DNA from: Rhizobium croatiense
GTDB lineage: Bacteria > Pseudomonadota > Alphaproteobacteria > Rhizobiales > Rhizobiaceae
DNA length: 64,000 nucleotides
Direction: 5' to 3'
NCBI RefSeq assembly: GCF_019793465.1
Contig: NZ_JAILYJ010000012.1
Location: forward strand, 62,001-126,000
Shown here: piece after piece, positions 1 to 8,411 of the stretch
Position numbering within the stretch: the stretch's first letter is position 1
Layout of the letters: each line of letters starts with the position of its first letter
The notes under the pieces: generated by a model
What the model saw: only the letters and a program-made list of their open reading frames with translations
Told to the model about the DNA's origin: nothing
Database searches by the model: none
Position numbers and translations under genes: made by a program

Positions 1-604
1 CATCCCGCCGCCTGATATTGACGAAACCGCCACATCGGGCACCGAGACCGCCATCTTCGCCGGCGGCTGTTTCTGGGGCGTCCAGGGCGTCTTCCAGCAC
101 GTCAAGGGCGTCGAGAGCGCCGTCTCCGGTTATACCGGCGGCGAGGCGAAAACGGCGCAATACGAAACTGTCAGCACCGGCTCGACAGGCCACGCCGAAG
201 CCGTCGAGGTGCGGTTCGACCCGAAAAAGATAAGCTACGGCAGGTTGCTGCAGATCTTCTTCTCCGTGGCGCACAATCCGACGCAGCTGAATTTCCAGGG
301 ACCGGACCGGGGCACGCAGTATCGCTCGGCGCTGTTCGTCTCCAATCCGCAGCAGCGCAAGGTCGCCGAACGCTATATCAATCAGCTCGACAAGGCGCAT
401 GTCTTCCAGCAACCGATCGTCACCAAAGTATCGGATGCCGCCGGCTTCTACCCTGCCGAGGACTATCATCAGGATTTCCTGACGCTCAACCCGACCTATC
501 CCTATATCGTTTACAACGACCTGCCGAAAATCGAGAACCTGAAGTCGCTGTTTCCGGCCGACTACCGCAGCGAGCCGGTCCTCGTCGGGAAGATCAAGGG
601 CTGA
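1..604 (+). CDS. msrA: Peptide methionine sulfoxide reductase MsrA (5' end outside window)
   Basis: Reduces methionine-S-sulfoxide in oxidised proteins back to methionine with thioredoxin-derived electrons. The reading frame is open from base 2 and lacks its start, so the N-terminus lies upstream. The catalytic GCFWG motif, with the nucleophilic Cys, is encoded at 65-79. The family segments SGYTGG, YETVSTGSTGHAEAVEV, RGTQYRSALF and YHQDFL follow in the usual order. The protein ends in VLVGKIKG, so the 3' end is complete. The residues before GCFWG (ETATSGTETAIFA) fit a longer MsrA that may carry an export signal or spacer upstream. The next gene is convergent, 8 bp downstream. The family assignment is secure. 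Confidence 0.95.
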   Translation, partial: IPPPDIDETATSGTETAIFAGGCFWGVQGVFQHVKGVESAVSGYTGGEAKTAQYETVSTGSTGHAEAVEVRFDPKKISYGRLLQIFFSVAHNPTQLNFQGPDRGTQYRSALFVSNPQQRKVAERYINQLDKAHVFQQPIVTKVSDAAGFYPAEDYHQDFLTLNPTYPYIVYNDLPKIENLKSLFPADYRSEPVLVGKIKG

Positions 605-611
605 TTGATCG

Positions 612-1151
612 TCAGGGCATGATGTCGATCGGCGTATGGTCGGGGACGCGGGCCCAGATATCGCGCATCTCCGCGTTGGTGACTGCGATACAGCCATCCG
701 TCCAATCCAACAGGCGGTGAACGTCTCCGAGCAGGCCCCAGCCATTGGGCAGCCCATGGATCATGATGTTGCCGCCGGGCGGAAAGCCGTTCACTCGAGC
801 TGCGTGCTGCTCTTCCGGCTTCGGATAGGAAATGTGCAGGCTCAGATGCGCCATGGATTTCGGATTGCGCCAGTCTATTTCATAGCGCCCTTCCGGCGTT
901 TTTTCGTCGCCTTCGCGCTGCTTGGGGCCGGCATCGGCCGCCCTCCCGAGCGGAATCCGATATGTCGCGATGGGAGCGTCCGCTCTGAGAAGAACCATGC
1001 GGCGTTCGTATTTATGAACACGGATGAGGTCGGCGCGTTGCTCCAGCGGTGCATCCGGAGGCGGCGAGCCCGAGCCGATCCTGGCCATCACCTTGGTATA
1101 GGCGAAAAGGCCGACCGCCACGAGGGCCAGGACGATAAGCTTGCTTCTCAA
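612..1151 (-). CDS. L,D-transpeptidase (YkuD) family protein
   Basis: Predicted 179-residue envelope protein with an N-terminal membrane anchor (KLIVLALVAVGLFAY) followed by a YkuD-like catalytic domain. The family pattern is visible as IMIHGLPNGWG and, about 20 residues later, DWTDGCIAVTN, which holds the probable catalytic Cys. Such enzymes form 3-3 peptidoglycan cross-links or attach proteins to peptidoglycan. This one belongs to the short group whose exact reaction is unclear. I chose the TTG start at 1151 because GGAGG lies 7 nt upstream; the longer in-frame start at 1193 has no such site. The canonical SxGCxR is replaced by TDGCIAV, so activity should be tested. The gene is convergent with msrA. 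Confidence 0.85.
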   Translation of the reverse strand: MRSKLIVLALVAVGLFAYTKVMARIGSGSPPPDAPLEQRADLIRVHKYERRMVLLRADAPIATYRIPLGRAADAGPKQREGDEKTPEGRYEIDWRNPKSMAHLSLHISYPKPEEQHAARVNGFPPGGNIMIHGLPNGWGLLGDVHRLLDWTDGCIAVTNAEMRDIWARVPDHTPIDIMP

Positions 1152-1322
1152 CGGGGATCCTCCAAAAGCAATGGAATAATCAAATCGTATCATTGTGCCC
1201 GCATCAAGAAGTGCCGCGCCTGGGTTTGCACATGATCGAGTACCGGTTTTCTTTGCCGGCTTTCGGTTAAGATTTTATCAACGTTAACAATATCTTAAAT
1301 CCGGGAAATCGCGTTCCACTGC

Positions 1323-1347
1323 GGAACATATCGTCAAGTTGCCCGTT
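1323..1347 (+). promoter_or_regulatory. EcfG (general stress sigma)-type promoter
   Basis: GGAAC (1323-1327), a 16-nt spacer, then CGTT (1344-1347). This is an exact match to the alphaproteobacterial EcfG/RpoE4 promoter consensus. It lies 80 bp upstream of the receiver gene at 1427 and points at it. Confidence 0.7.
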
Positions 1348-1426
1348 ACGACAACGAGTTTCGTGCAGCACAGGACTGCCGGAGCGGATCCTTCTTTCGA
1401 AGTATGGCGTAACAAGGGGAAGTATC

Positions 1427-1867
1427 ATGGCCACCAATGTCGTGCGGCGCTGGCAACGGGATGATCTCATGAAACAGCGGGTATTGATCGTTGAAGATGA
1501 ATTCCTCATCGCACTCGATCTCGGCGCGACGGTGGAAGGCATGGGTATGCAGGTTGCCGGCCTGGCGAATGATCGCGAACAGGCGTTGCGGCTGGCGCCG
1601 TCGGCCGATATCGCCTTCGTCGACGTCAATCTTGCCGACGGCCCAACCGGGCCCGAGCTCGGCAGGCGGCTGGCGGAAGAGCACGGCATCGCCGTCGTCT
1701 TCATGACCGGCAATCCCGAGAGCGTCGCCGACGGCGTCAAGGGGGCGGTCGGCGTCGTCCAGAAGCCGGTCATGCCTTCGGTTGTCGAACAGCTGGTCAA
1801 ATATCTTGCCGCGCGCCGCGTCGGCATGTTCGCGGTCGTGCCGGCGCAGATGACGGTTTTTGCGTGA
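1427..1867 (+). CDS. Stand-alone response regulator receiver protein
   Basis: 146-residue single-domain receiver with no output domain. The acidic pair lies in VLIVEDEF, the phospho-acceptor Asp in FVDVNLADG, the conserved Thr in VFMTGN and the Lys in VQKPV. Such CheY-like proteins pass phosphate between kinases or bind a target protein. The start at 1427 has AGGGGAA 5 nt upstream; an internal Met at 1469 would make a slightly shorter product. An EcfG-type promoter lies 80 bp upstream, which points to induction in the general stress response. A hybrid kinase with the same promoter type lies 13.5 kb away and could be a partner; that link is inference. Confidence 0.9.
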   Translation: MATNVVRRWQRDDLMKQRVLIVEDEFLIALDLGATVEGMGMQVAGLANDREQALRLAPSADIAFVDVNLADGPTGPELGRRLAEEHGIAVVFMTGNPESVADGVKGAVGVVQKPVMPSVVEQLVKYLAARRVGMFAVVPAQMTVFA

Positions 1868-1881
1868 CGGGAAGCGCCTGA

Positions 1882-2586
1882 TCAGCCGGATACGGCTGCC
1901 AGCTGCGGCTGAGCGCCGGCATTCTCCGCCGGCGGTCGGCCATAGGCCCTGAGAAAGGTACGAACGGCATTGCGGGCCGCCTTTTCCAGTTCCGCGTCGG
2001 TAGGAGTTCCCCCGAAAAGGGTCATCATCTGCAGGTCGGCATTGGCGAGCGCGACGAACTGCCGGGCGGCGACGTCGAAATCGTCGATGACCAGCGCTCC
2101 CTTTTGCGCCAGCCGCGCGAGAAGCGCGGAAAGCGCGGTGGTCAGCTTGCCGGGCCCGTGCTGGCGCCAGCTTTCGAAGAGATGCGGATAACGCTCGCCC
2201 TCCGTCTGCACCAGCTTGCGCAGGAATTTTCCGTCATGGTTGCAGAGGCAATTCTTGTTGAGGCGCACGACGAAGACCGTCAGGTCGTCCTCGAGATTGT
2301 CGGCATTGTCAGGAAAGGCCGACAGCACGGAGAAGAGCATGGCGTTGGCGCGGTTCATGACGTCCTCGACGACGGCGACGAACAGCGTTTCCTTCTCGCG
2401 ATAATGGTTGTAGATCGTCTGCCGGGAGACACAGGCGACGGCGGCGATCTCGTCGATGCTGGCGGCGGCGAAACCCTGGCGGCAGAAGACGTCGGCGGCG
2501 GCATCGAGGATGGACATGCGCTTGGCGCATTGCCCGCGCTGGGTATGTCCCGTCATCCGGCTTGCCGGTGTCATGCGATCTTTCAT
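1882..2586 (-). CDS. TetR/AcrR family transcriptional regulator
   Basis: One-domain repressor with an N-terminal helix-turn-helix (ILDAAADVFCRQGFAAASID, then EIAAVACVSRQTIYNHYREK) and a ligand-binding C-terminal half. It is divergent from the Bcr/CflA exporter at 2795 and probably represses it until an exporter substrate binds. The start is uncertain. The frame is open to 2622, but that start would fall inside the candidate operator. I place it at the Met at 2586; Met at 2574 is also possible. No strong ribosome-binding site separates them. Confidence 0.85.
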   Translation of the reverse strand: MKDRMTPASRMTGHTQRGQCAKRMSILDAAADVFCRQGFAAASIDEIAAVACVSRQTIYNHYREKETLFVAVVEDVMNRANAMLFSVLSAFPDNADNLEDDLTVFVVRLNKNCLCNHDGKFLRKLVQTEGERYPHLFESWRQHGPGKLTTALSALLARLAQKGALVIDDFDVAARQFVALANADLQMMTLFGGTPTDAELEKAARNAVRTFLRAYGRPPAENAGAQPQLAAVSG

Positions 2587-2598
2587 GCGAGCGAAGAT

Positions 2599-2631
2599 AA
2601 GACGTCTTGACCTCTTAGACAATGGCGTCTA
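2599..2631. promoter_or_regulatory. Candidate TetR operators
   Basis: Two palindromes lie between the divergent TetR and exporter genes: AAGACGTCTT (2599-2608, perfect) and TAGAC-N6-GTCTA (2616-2631). They sit just upstream of the repressor start, where an autoregulated TetR operator is expected. Binding is inferred from position and symmetry only. Confidence 0.45.
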
Positions 2632-2655
2632 GTTTTACATCTGTGTCCAAATTTA

Positions 2656-2684
2656 TTGACACTCTTGGTTCAATCGCTGAAGAT
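2656..2684 (+). promoter_or_regulatory. Candidate sigma-70 promoter of the Bcr/CflA exporter
   Basis: A perfect -35 TTGACA (2656-2661), a 17-nt spacer and a weak -10 region GAAGAT (2679-2684), just downstream of the candidate TetR operators. The exporter start is 110 bp further on. Confidence 0.4.
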
Positions 2685-2794
2685 ATGAGCTCCCAACTTC
2701 GTCTTCGCGCGAACGATCATCATTGAACCCCTAAGAGCAATGCGGCGGAGTGACGATCCGGCGCTTCGTTTCGCTTTTATGAAAGATCACCATT

Positions 2795-3994
2795 ATGACG
2801 GCTTCCTTCTTTCGCATTGCGCTCATTCTCGGCCTTTTGTCGGCCATCGGCCCCTTTGCCATCGACATGTATCTGCCGGCGCTGCCTTCGATCGGCCAGG
2901 ACCTGCGGGCCAATAATAATGTCACGCAGCTGACCCTGCTCGCCTTCTTCATCTCCTTCGCGCTCGCCCAGCTCTTCTATGGTCCCCTGTCCGATATGTG
3001 GGGCCGCAAGCTGCCGCTCTATCTCGGCATCGGCCTCTTCGCGCTCGCCTCGGTCGGCTGCGCGCTTGCGACAGATATCGAAACGCTGATCGCCTTCCGT
3101 TTCGTCCAAGGCTTCGGCGGCGCCGCCGGCATGGTCATTCCGCGCGCCATCGTTCGCGACATGCATACCGGCGTGCAGGCCGCACGCCTGATGTCGCTGC
3201 TGATGCTGGTCTTCTCGATCTCGCCGATCCTGGCGCCGCTGACCGGCAGCGCCGTCATCGAGTTCTACGGCTGGCGCGGCGTGTTCTGGGCCGTGACAGC
3301 AGCCGCCTTGATCGGCCTCGTCCTGCTTGCCACCCAGCTTGACGAGACGCGCCCGGCCACCGAACGCAGCGGCAGCGGCCTCGGGAGCGCCATGGCCGCC
3401 TACCGGCTGCTGCTTTCCGACCGCAACTTCCTGACACTGACCTTCATCGGCGGCCTCGGCATTTCGAGCTTCCTCGTCTATCTCGCCAACTCGCCCTTCG
3501 TGCTGATTGAGCATTACGGGCTGACGCCGACGCAGTACAGCTTCGCCTTCTCGATCAATGCCGTGTCCTTCTTTGCGGTATCGCAGGCGACGGGCTGGCT
3601 CGGCGAGCGTTTCGGCCTGGTGCGCGTCATGCGGATTGCCGTCAGCGCCTTTGCGCTGGCCATGGTCGTCATGGCGGTGGTGATGGCTTCGGGCTCCAAC
3701 GCGCTGCCTGTCATGGCGAGCTTCCTGTTCATCGGTTACGGCTTCCTCGGGCTCGTCATCCCGACGAGCGCGGTGCTGGCGCTTGAGGATCACGGCGCAA
3801 TCGCCGGTACCGCCTCGTCGCTGATGGGCACGCTGCATTTCGTCATCGCCGCCGTCGCCATGGTGATCTCGAGCCTGTTCTTCGACGGCACCGCCGTTCC
3901 GATGGCCGCCGGCATCGCGCTCTGCGCCTTCGCAGCCTTCGTGCTGACCCAGGCAACGATCGGCCGCCGCGCCGCCGTCGCCGCTGCCGAATAG
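2795..3994 (+). CDS. Bcr/CflA family multidrug efflux MFS transporter
   Basis: 399-residue inner-membrane drug:proton antiporter with about 12 hydrophobic segments. The Bcr/CflA/DHA1 signature is clear: FAIDMYLPALPSIGQDL in the first helix/loop, the motif-A loop GPLSDMWGRKLPLYLG, RFVQGFGGAAGMVIPRAIVRD and the motif-C helix SPILAPLTGS. It exports structurally varied toxic compounds; the substrate cannot be read from the sequence. It is divergent from a TetR repressor, the standard arrangement for an inducible efflux pump. A 7-bp hairpin (4004-4030) follows the stop codon but has no T-run. Confidence 0.9.
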   Translation: MTASFFRIALILGLLSAIGPFAIDMYLPALPSIGQDLRANNNVTQLTLLAFFISFALAQLFYGPLSDMWGRKLPLYLGIGLFALASVGCALATDIETLIAFRFVQGFGGAAGMVIPRAIVRDMHTGVQAARLMSLLMLVFSISPILAPLTGSAVIEFYGWRGVFWAVTAAALIGLVLLATQLDETRPATERSGSGLGSAMAAYRLLLSDRNFLTLTFIGGLGISSFLVYLANSPFVLIEHYGLTPTQYSFAFSINAVSFFAVSQATGWLGERFGLVRVMRIAVSAFALAMVVMAVVMASGSNALPVMASFLFIGYGFLGLVIPTSAVLALEDHGAIAGTASSLMGTLHFVIAAVAMVISSLFFDGTAVPMAAGIALCAFAAFVLTQATIGRRAAVAAAE

Positions 3995-4067
3995 TCAAAG
4001 ACTGGCCGCACCCGATCCCCGGATGCGGCCACCAATCTGGGTTGCGGCATCGGAGAAAATACCTCGC

Positions 4068-4082
4068 CCAATTGAATATTGG
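4068..4082. promoter_or_regulatory. Inverted repeat upstream of the ACS transporter
   Basis: CCAAT-N5-ATTGG, 56 bp before the start at 4138. It could be an operator for one of the two LacI proteins just downstream. It is short and AT-rich, so chance is possible. Confidence 0.25.
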
Positions 4083-4137
4083 CAGGCGGCACTATCTACG
4101 CTCCTCCGATGCAATATGATCATTCCGGAGAATACGC

Positions 4138-5430
4138 ATGGTTGATGAGAAGCGGCTGATCTCGAAAATCACCTGGAAGCTGATGCCGTTTCTCGGCATC
4201 CTCTATTTGATCGCCTACATCGACCGGCAGAATGTCAGCTTCGCCAAGCTGCAAATGGTCGGTGCTCTCGGCTTGAGCGAATATGCCTATGGCCTTGGCG
4301 CTTCGCTCTTCTTCATCGGCTATTTTCTCTTCGAGGTGCCGAGCAATCTCTTCCTCGACAGGCTCGGCGCGCGTGTCTGGTTCGCCCGCATCCTGGTCTC
4401 CTGGGGCCTCGTCACCATCGGGCTCGCCTTCACCCAGAACGCGGCTATGTTCTATATCCTGCGCTTCCTGCTCGGCGTCTGCGAAGCCGGCTTCTTTCCC
4501 GGCGTCCTCTATCTGCTGACGCTGTGGTTCCCGTCGGCCTATCGCGGCCGGATGGTCGGCCTGTTCATGATCTTCAGCGCGATCGCCAATGCCGTCGGCG
4601 CACCGCTCGGCGGCGCGCTGCTCGATCTAGACGGCCTCTACGGCTTTGCCGGCTGGGAATGGGTGTTCCTGGCGACCGGTATTCCCGCCGTCATCGCCGG
4701 CATCGTCACCTTCTTCTATCTTCCCGGCCGGCCGGAAAATGCGAGCTTCCTGAGCAGCGAGGAGAAGGCCTGGCTCGAACGGCGGCTCGCCTCGGAAAAT
4801 GCCGGCATGGACGAACATGCGTCGGACGGCTTCAAGGCGCTCGTCGACCCGCGCGTCCTTTTGATGGCGCTCTGCTATATAGCCTTTCCGCTGTCGGCCT
4901 ATGGTCTCAGTTACTGGCTGCCGACCATCGTCAAGGCCTTCGGCGTCAGCAACACCGTCAACGGTTTTCTCAACGTCATTCCCTGGCTGCTGGTCGCCGT
5001 CTCGCTCTATGCCGTTCCAACCATGGCCGACAAGGCGCAATCGAAGACGCCCTATATCGTCATTCCGGCGTTCATCGGCGCGGCCTGCCTGCTGCTGTCG
5101 GCGCTGATTCCGAACCACACGCTGCAATTCGCCTTCCTCTGCATCGCCGCCGCCGGCATCTTCGCTCCGCAGCCGGTGTTCTGGAGCCTGCCCTCGCGGT
5201 TCCTGAAAGGGGCGGGTGCGGCGGCCGGGCTTGCCGCCATCAATTCGGTCGGCAATCTCGGCGGCTTCGTCGCCCAGAACGTCGTGCCCTGGATCAAGGA
5301 TGAAAGCGGCAGCACGATCGCGCCGATGTTCTTCCTCGCCGCCTGCCTTGCCGCCGGCGCCCTCTTGGTCTTCTTCGTGACGCGTCAGTTGTCGAGCCGG
5401 GAGGCTGCGGCGGCGCCGAGCCGGATCTGA
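4138..5430 (+). CDS. MFS transporter, anion:cation symporter (ACS) family
   Basis: 430-residue inner-membrane transporter. The ACS pattern is present: ILYLIAYIDRQNVSFAKLQM near the N-terminus, GYFLFEVPSNLFLDRLGARVWFARI, LRFLLGVCEAGFFPGVLYLL and LWFPSAYRGRMVG. Relatives import organic anions such as tartrate, phthalate, glucarate and 4-hydroxyphenylacetate by proton symport. The exact substrate is unknown. A good ribosome-binding site (GGAGAATACGC) precedes the ATG. Two LacI-type repressors follow on the opposite strand with only 5 bp between stop codons. The set looks like a small carbon-source uptake locus, without catabolic genes in the window. Confidence 0.9.
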   Translation: MVDEKRLISKITWKLMPFLGILYLIAYIDRQNVSFAKLQMVGALGLSEYAYGLGASLFFIGYFLFEVPSNLFLDRLGARVWFARILVSWGLVTIGLAFTQNAAMFYILRFLLGVCEAGFFPGVLYLLTLWFPSAYRGRMVGLFMIFSAIANAVGAPLGGALLDLDGLYGFAGWEWVFLATGIPAVIAGIVTFFYLPGRPENASFLSSEEKAWLERRLASENAGMDEHASDGFKALVDPRVLLMALCYIAFPLSAYGLSYWLPTIVKAFGVSNTVNGFLNVIPWLLVAVSLYAVPTMADKAQSKTPYIVIPAFIGAACLLLSALIPNHTLQFAFLCIAAAGIFAPQPVFWSLPSRFLKGAGAAAGLAAINSVGNLGGFVAQNVVPWIKDESGSTIAPMFFLAACLAAGALLVFFVTRQLSSREAAAAPSRI

Positions 5431-5435
5431 GGGTT

Positions 5436-6473
5436 TCAGCCCGTCAGCGTGAAAGCGTCGCTTTCGCCCGCAATGAGCTCCATCGGCCAGATCCTGTTGC
5501 GGGCGCCCTGCGGATAATGCTCGGCATAGGCCGGCATGGTGGCGAGCAGGGTTTCGCCGAGCTGGGCGCCGAGATCGCGCAGCGACATGCGGAAGGAGGT
5601 CAGCGACGGCTGCAGGAAATGCGTGCGCGGCTCCTCGCGGAAACCGACGACGGCAAGGTCGCGGCCGGGCACGATGCCGGCCTCGGCCAGCCTGCGGTAA
5701 AGCCCGATCGCCATCAGCTCGTGGATCAGGATGATCGCGGTTGGCCGGTCTTCGATCATCAGCAATTCGTGGCCGGCCTGGTAGCCGCCCTGTTCGCTCG
5801 ACTTGACGCGGATGACCAGCGCCGGGTCGAAGGCAAGGCCGTGGCGTTGCAGCGCCTGGCGATAGCTGTCGAGGAAGATGTAGCCGAGATTGATGTCGGA
5901 GGAGGGGGCAGCCACCGCAATCCGCCGGTGGCCCTTGGCGACGAGCCGGTCGACGCCGCGCGCCGCCACGCCTTCGAAATCGAGGTCCATCCAGGTATAG
6001 CTGCCGCCCGACGCGCTGCGGCCGAGCGCCACGAAAGGGATGCGGGCCTTTTCCAGAAGCTCGATGCGCCGGTCGGTGCGGCGTGTCGCCGAGATGATCA
6101 GCGCGTCGACGAGGCGGCGCGCCACCATGCGCTTCAGATATTCGTGCGGATCCTCGTCATCGGGGCAGGGCAGCATGACCAGATCGAGCTTGTGGCGGGA
6201 AAAGACGCTCTGCAGCCCGTCGGTGACGCCGAGGAAGAAGTCGTCGCTGTTTTCGACCGTCTCGCGGCTGACCTCGAGCATCAGCCCGATGACATTGGTC
6301 ATGCCCTGGCGCAGGCTGCGGCCCGACTGGTTGGCGACATAGCCAAGCTCTTCGGCGGCGGCGAGCACGCGCCGGCGCGTTTCGTCATTGACGTCGGGCT
6401 TGCCGTTCAGCGCACGCGACACGGTGCCGATCGAAATGTCGAGATGCTCGGCGAGCTGGCGAATTCCCTTCAT
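5436..6473 (-). CDS. LacI family transcriptional regulator
   Basis: 345 residues. The N-terminal LacI helix-turn-helix is IRQLAEHLDISIGTVSRALN followed by the hinge RRVLAAAEELGYVANQSGRSLRQG. The rest is a periplasmic-binding-protein-like effector domain (GLMLEVS at its start, AIILIHELMAIGLYRRLAEAG near the end). Such proteins repress sugar or organic-acid genes until a small ligand binds. It is convergent with the ACS transporter and followed upstream by a second LacI gene in the same orientation. GGGAGGAAG lies 10 nt before the ATG. Its target operon cannot be proven from the window. Confidence 0.9.
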   Translation of the reverse strand: MKGIRQLAEHLDISIGTVSRALNGKPDVNDETRRRVLAAAEELGYVANQSGRSLRQGMTNVIGLMLEVSRETVENSDDFFLGVTDGLQSVFSRHKLDLVMLPCPDDEDPHEYLKRMVARRLVDALIISATRRTDRRIELLEKARIPFVALGRSASGGSYTWMDLDFEGVAARGVDRLVAKGHRRIAVAAPSSDINLGYIFLDSYRQALQRHGLAFDPALVIRVKSSEQGGYQAGHELLMIEDRPTAIILIHELMAIGLYRRLAEAGIVPGRDLAVVGFREEPRTHFLQPSLTSFRMSLRDLGAQLGETLLATMPAYAEHYPQGARNRIWPMELIAGESDAFTLTG

Positions 6474-6561
6474 CTCTGGCGATCTTCCTCCCTTGCAGCG
6501 CCGCGCGTCATCGCCCTTCTTGCCACAGGACGGCGTCTGCGAAAAGCCATGGGGGAAGAGG

Positions 6562-7602
6562 TTACGGTCTGAAGCTCTGGCGGATGACGAGTTCGGGAAT
6601 GACGCGTTCGTAAGCCGGCGGCGAATCCGGGTTTTCCAGCCGCCGCTCCAACAGCGCGACGGCGCGTTGCGCCATGGTCAGCGGGTCCTGGCGGAAGGTG
6701 GTCAGCTGATAGCTCAGCCAGGCGGATTCCGGCACGTCGTCGAAGCCGATGACGGCGACATCCTCGGGGACGCGCAGCTGTGCTTCCAGGCGCAGGACAT
6801 CCATCAGCCCGAAGGCGATCTGGTCATTGGCGCAGAAGACGGCGTCGGGCCTTGTTTTTTCCGCGAGAAGCACGCGCCCGGCGGTGACGCCGCCGTCATA
6901 ATCGGAATCGCCGCCGCGGACGAGGGTGACGGATGCGCCAAACGTCTCCGCCGCCGAAAGGAAGGCGCTTTCGCGTTCGACGATCGCAGGCGTTCCCGTA
7001 TGGGAGCCGATGACCGCCAGCCGCCGCCGGCCGCTGTCGTAAAACGCCGTCGCCGCCTTGCGTGAGGCTTCGGAGTTGCCGGCGCGCACGTGGTCGGCGT
7101 CGGGCTCCGACCGGCCGATAACGACGAGCGGCTGGCCGTTTCGCTGCGCGAGCTCGAGGAAACTTGCCGGCGGCGAGCCGGAGAGAATGATGATCGCCTC
7201 GGCACGGTGGCCGATCAGCATCTTCTGGGCGGCGAGCAGTTCCTCTTCCGTCTGACCGGTGTTGATGAGGATCGGAATGCTGCCGCGCCGGATCAGGGAT
7301 TTGGCAAGGGCTGCGGCGAGATGCGCGCGAAAGCCGACCTCCGGCCGCGTTGCGACGATGCCGACGAGGCGGCTCTGATTGGCGAGGACGCCGCGCGCCA
7401 GATCATTGACATGGTAGCCGAGCTCTTCAGCCGCCCGCAGCACCTTTTCGCGCGTTGCCGGGGCGACGCTTGCGCCGGGCGTGAAGGTGCGCGAGACGGC
7501 CGAGCGCGAAACGCCCGCCAGTTGCGCCACCTGCTCGGCGCTGACGAAGCGCATGCGTTCTTTTTTCGGCGCTTTGCCGGCATTCACGGGACCATCATTC
7601 AT
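6562..7602 (-). CDS. LacI family transcriptional regulator (second of a tandem pair)
   Basis: 346 residues with helix-turn-helix VSAEQVAQLAGVSRSAVSRT, hinge REKVLRAAEELGYHVNDLARG and a sugar-binding-type effector domain ending in the typical LTTFRQDPLTMAQRAVALLE region. It is only distantly similar to the neighbouring LacI gene (the effector domains differ throughout), so the pair is not a recent duplication. It lies 88 bp upstream of that gene on the same strand. Ligand and targets are unknown. A 400-bp region without a convincing gene separates it from the next gene upstream. Confidence 0.9.
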   Translation of the reverse strand: MNDGPVNAGKAPKKERMRFVSAEQVAQLAGVSRSAVSRTFTPGASVAPATREKVLRAAEELGYHVNDLARGVLANQSRLVGIVATRPEVGFRAHLAAALAKSLIRRGSIPILINTGQTEEELLAAQKMLIGHRAEAIIILSGSPPASFLELAQRNGQPLVVIGRSEPDADHVRAGNSEASRKAATAFYDSGRRRLAVIGSHTGTPAIVERESAFLSAAETFGASVTLVRGGDSDYDGGVTAGRVLLAEKTRPDAVFCANDQIAFGLMDVLRLEAQLRVPEDVAVIGFDDVPESAWLSYQLTTFRQDPLTMAQRAVALLERRLENPDSPPAYERVIPELVIRQSFRP

Positions 7603-8002
7603 CGGCCCTCAGCTATTGCGCGTCTCTGACAGGCAGATGACAGCCGGTGGGGCCGGGGAAATTTTTGCGAAGGATACCTGTGGTTGGCATGACCGACGGA
7701 CTCACGCCAAAGGCTGCCCCTCACTCGCGAGACGTTGACGAGAAACGGAGAGGTCGCGGCATAGTGGCCGGGCTTGGGGTCCCAAAGGTGCAACGGTCTT
7801 CCATCCGCCACCGCAACAGGCAGTACTACGCCAATAGCGGGTAAAGGGAAGTTACAAAGGTGGCGGCAGCCGGATGAGGGGCTGCTCTCCTGGCCGGCAT
7901 GCCGTTGTTATTGAATTAAAAAAGCCGAGGCTGCGGAACGCAACCTCGGCTGAGGGTCAAGCGACGCTGACGAATTCAACGCCGCTTCAAAAAACTGCAG
8001 GT
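7603..8002. other. Intergenic region, no convincing gene
   Basis: About 400 bp between the second LacI gene and the glycine-zipper gene. It holds the terminator of the latter (7918-7952) and a weak hairpin near 7868. Small open frames here (for example 7599-7811 on the minus strand) lack ribosome-binding sites and have arginine-rich, non-protein-like composition. Confidence 0.5.
7918..7952 (-). terminator. Rho-independent terminator of the glycine-zipper gene
   Basis: On the minus strand AGCCGAGG and CCTCGGCT form an 8-bp stem (7924-7931 / 7945-7952) followed directly by a run of T (seven A on the plus strand, 7918-7924). It lies 50 bp after the stop codon of the gene at 8003. Confidence 0.85.
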
Positions 8003-8317
8003 CTACTCGCAGACCTGCACGGTTTCGGCGTGGTAGCCGCCGTCATAGCGGTTGCGGACGTCGCGGTCCTCATACCAGCATCTCGGCTGGGGTTCGATAT
8101 AGCGGGGGCTCTCCACATAACGAGGGCCTTCATCGACGTAGCGCGGGCCACCATTGGCGATTGCGCCGCCGATCAGGCCGCCGACGACACCTGCGGCTAC
8201 ACCGCCGGCGATGATGCGGCCGGTATTGTCGTGATGACGGTCGCGCGCGGCAGCGGGCTGAATAGCCGATCCAACAAGGGCCGTCGCGATCAACAGGCTG
8301 CTAATAATTCTCTTCAT
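8003..8317 (-). CDS. Small secreted glycine-zipper protein
   Basis: 104 residues. A Sec signal peptide (MKRIISSLLIATALVGSAIQPAAA) is followed by a glycine-zipper 2TM segment (GRIIAGGVAAGVVGGLIGGAIANG) and a short repeat (GPRYVDEGPRYVESPRYIEP). The C-terminal part holds two Cys (RCWYED, VQVCE). Glycine-zipper proteins of this size are envelope proteins of unclear function in Rhizobiales. I chose the Met at 8317 because GAGGAG lies 6 nt upstream; the frame extends to 8338 without a site. A strong terminator follows, so it is probably monocistronic. Confidence 0.85.
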   Translation of the reverse strand: MKRIISSLLIATALVGSAIQPAAARDRHHDNTGRIIAGGVAAGVVGGLIGGAIANGGPRYVDEGPRYVESPRYIEPQPRCWYEDRDVRNRYDGGYHAETVQVCE

Positions 8318-8411
8318 AACATTCTCCTCAGTGGGCACTCGCCGGGGATAATAGGGAAATACGGCAGCAAGGCGTTTGTTCGTTCAAACTTTGCGACAGG
8401 CGTTAATGCAG

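Noticed and set aside
4004..4030. Hairpin GGCCGCA ... TGCGGCC after the Bcr/CflA exporter
   Set aside because: No T-run follows, so I do not call it a terminator.
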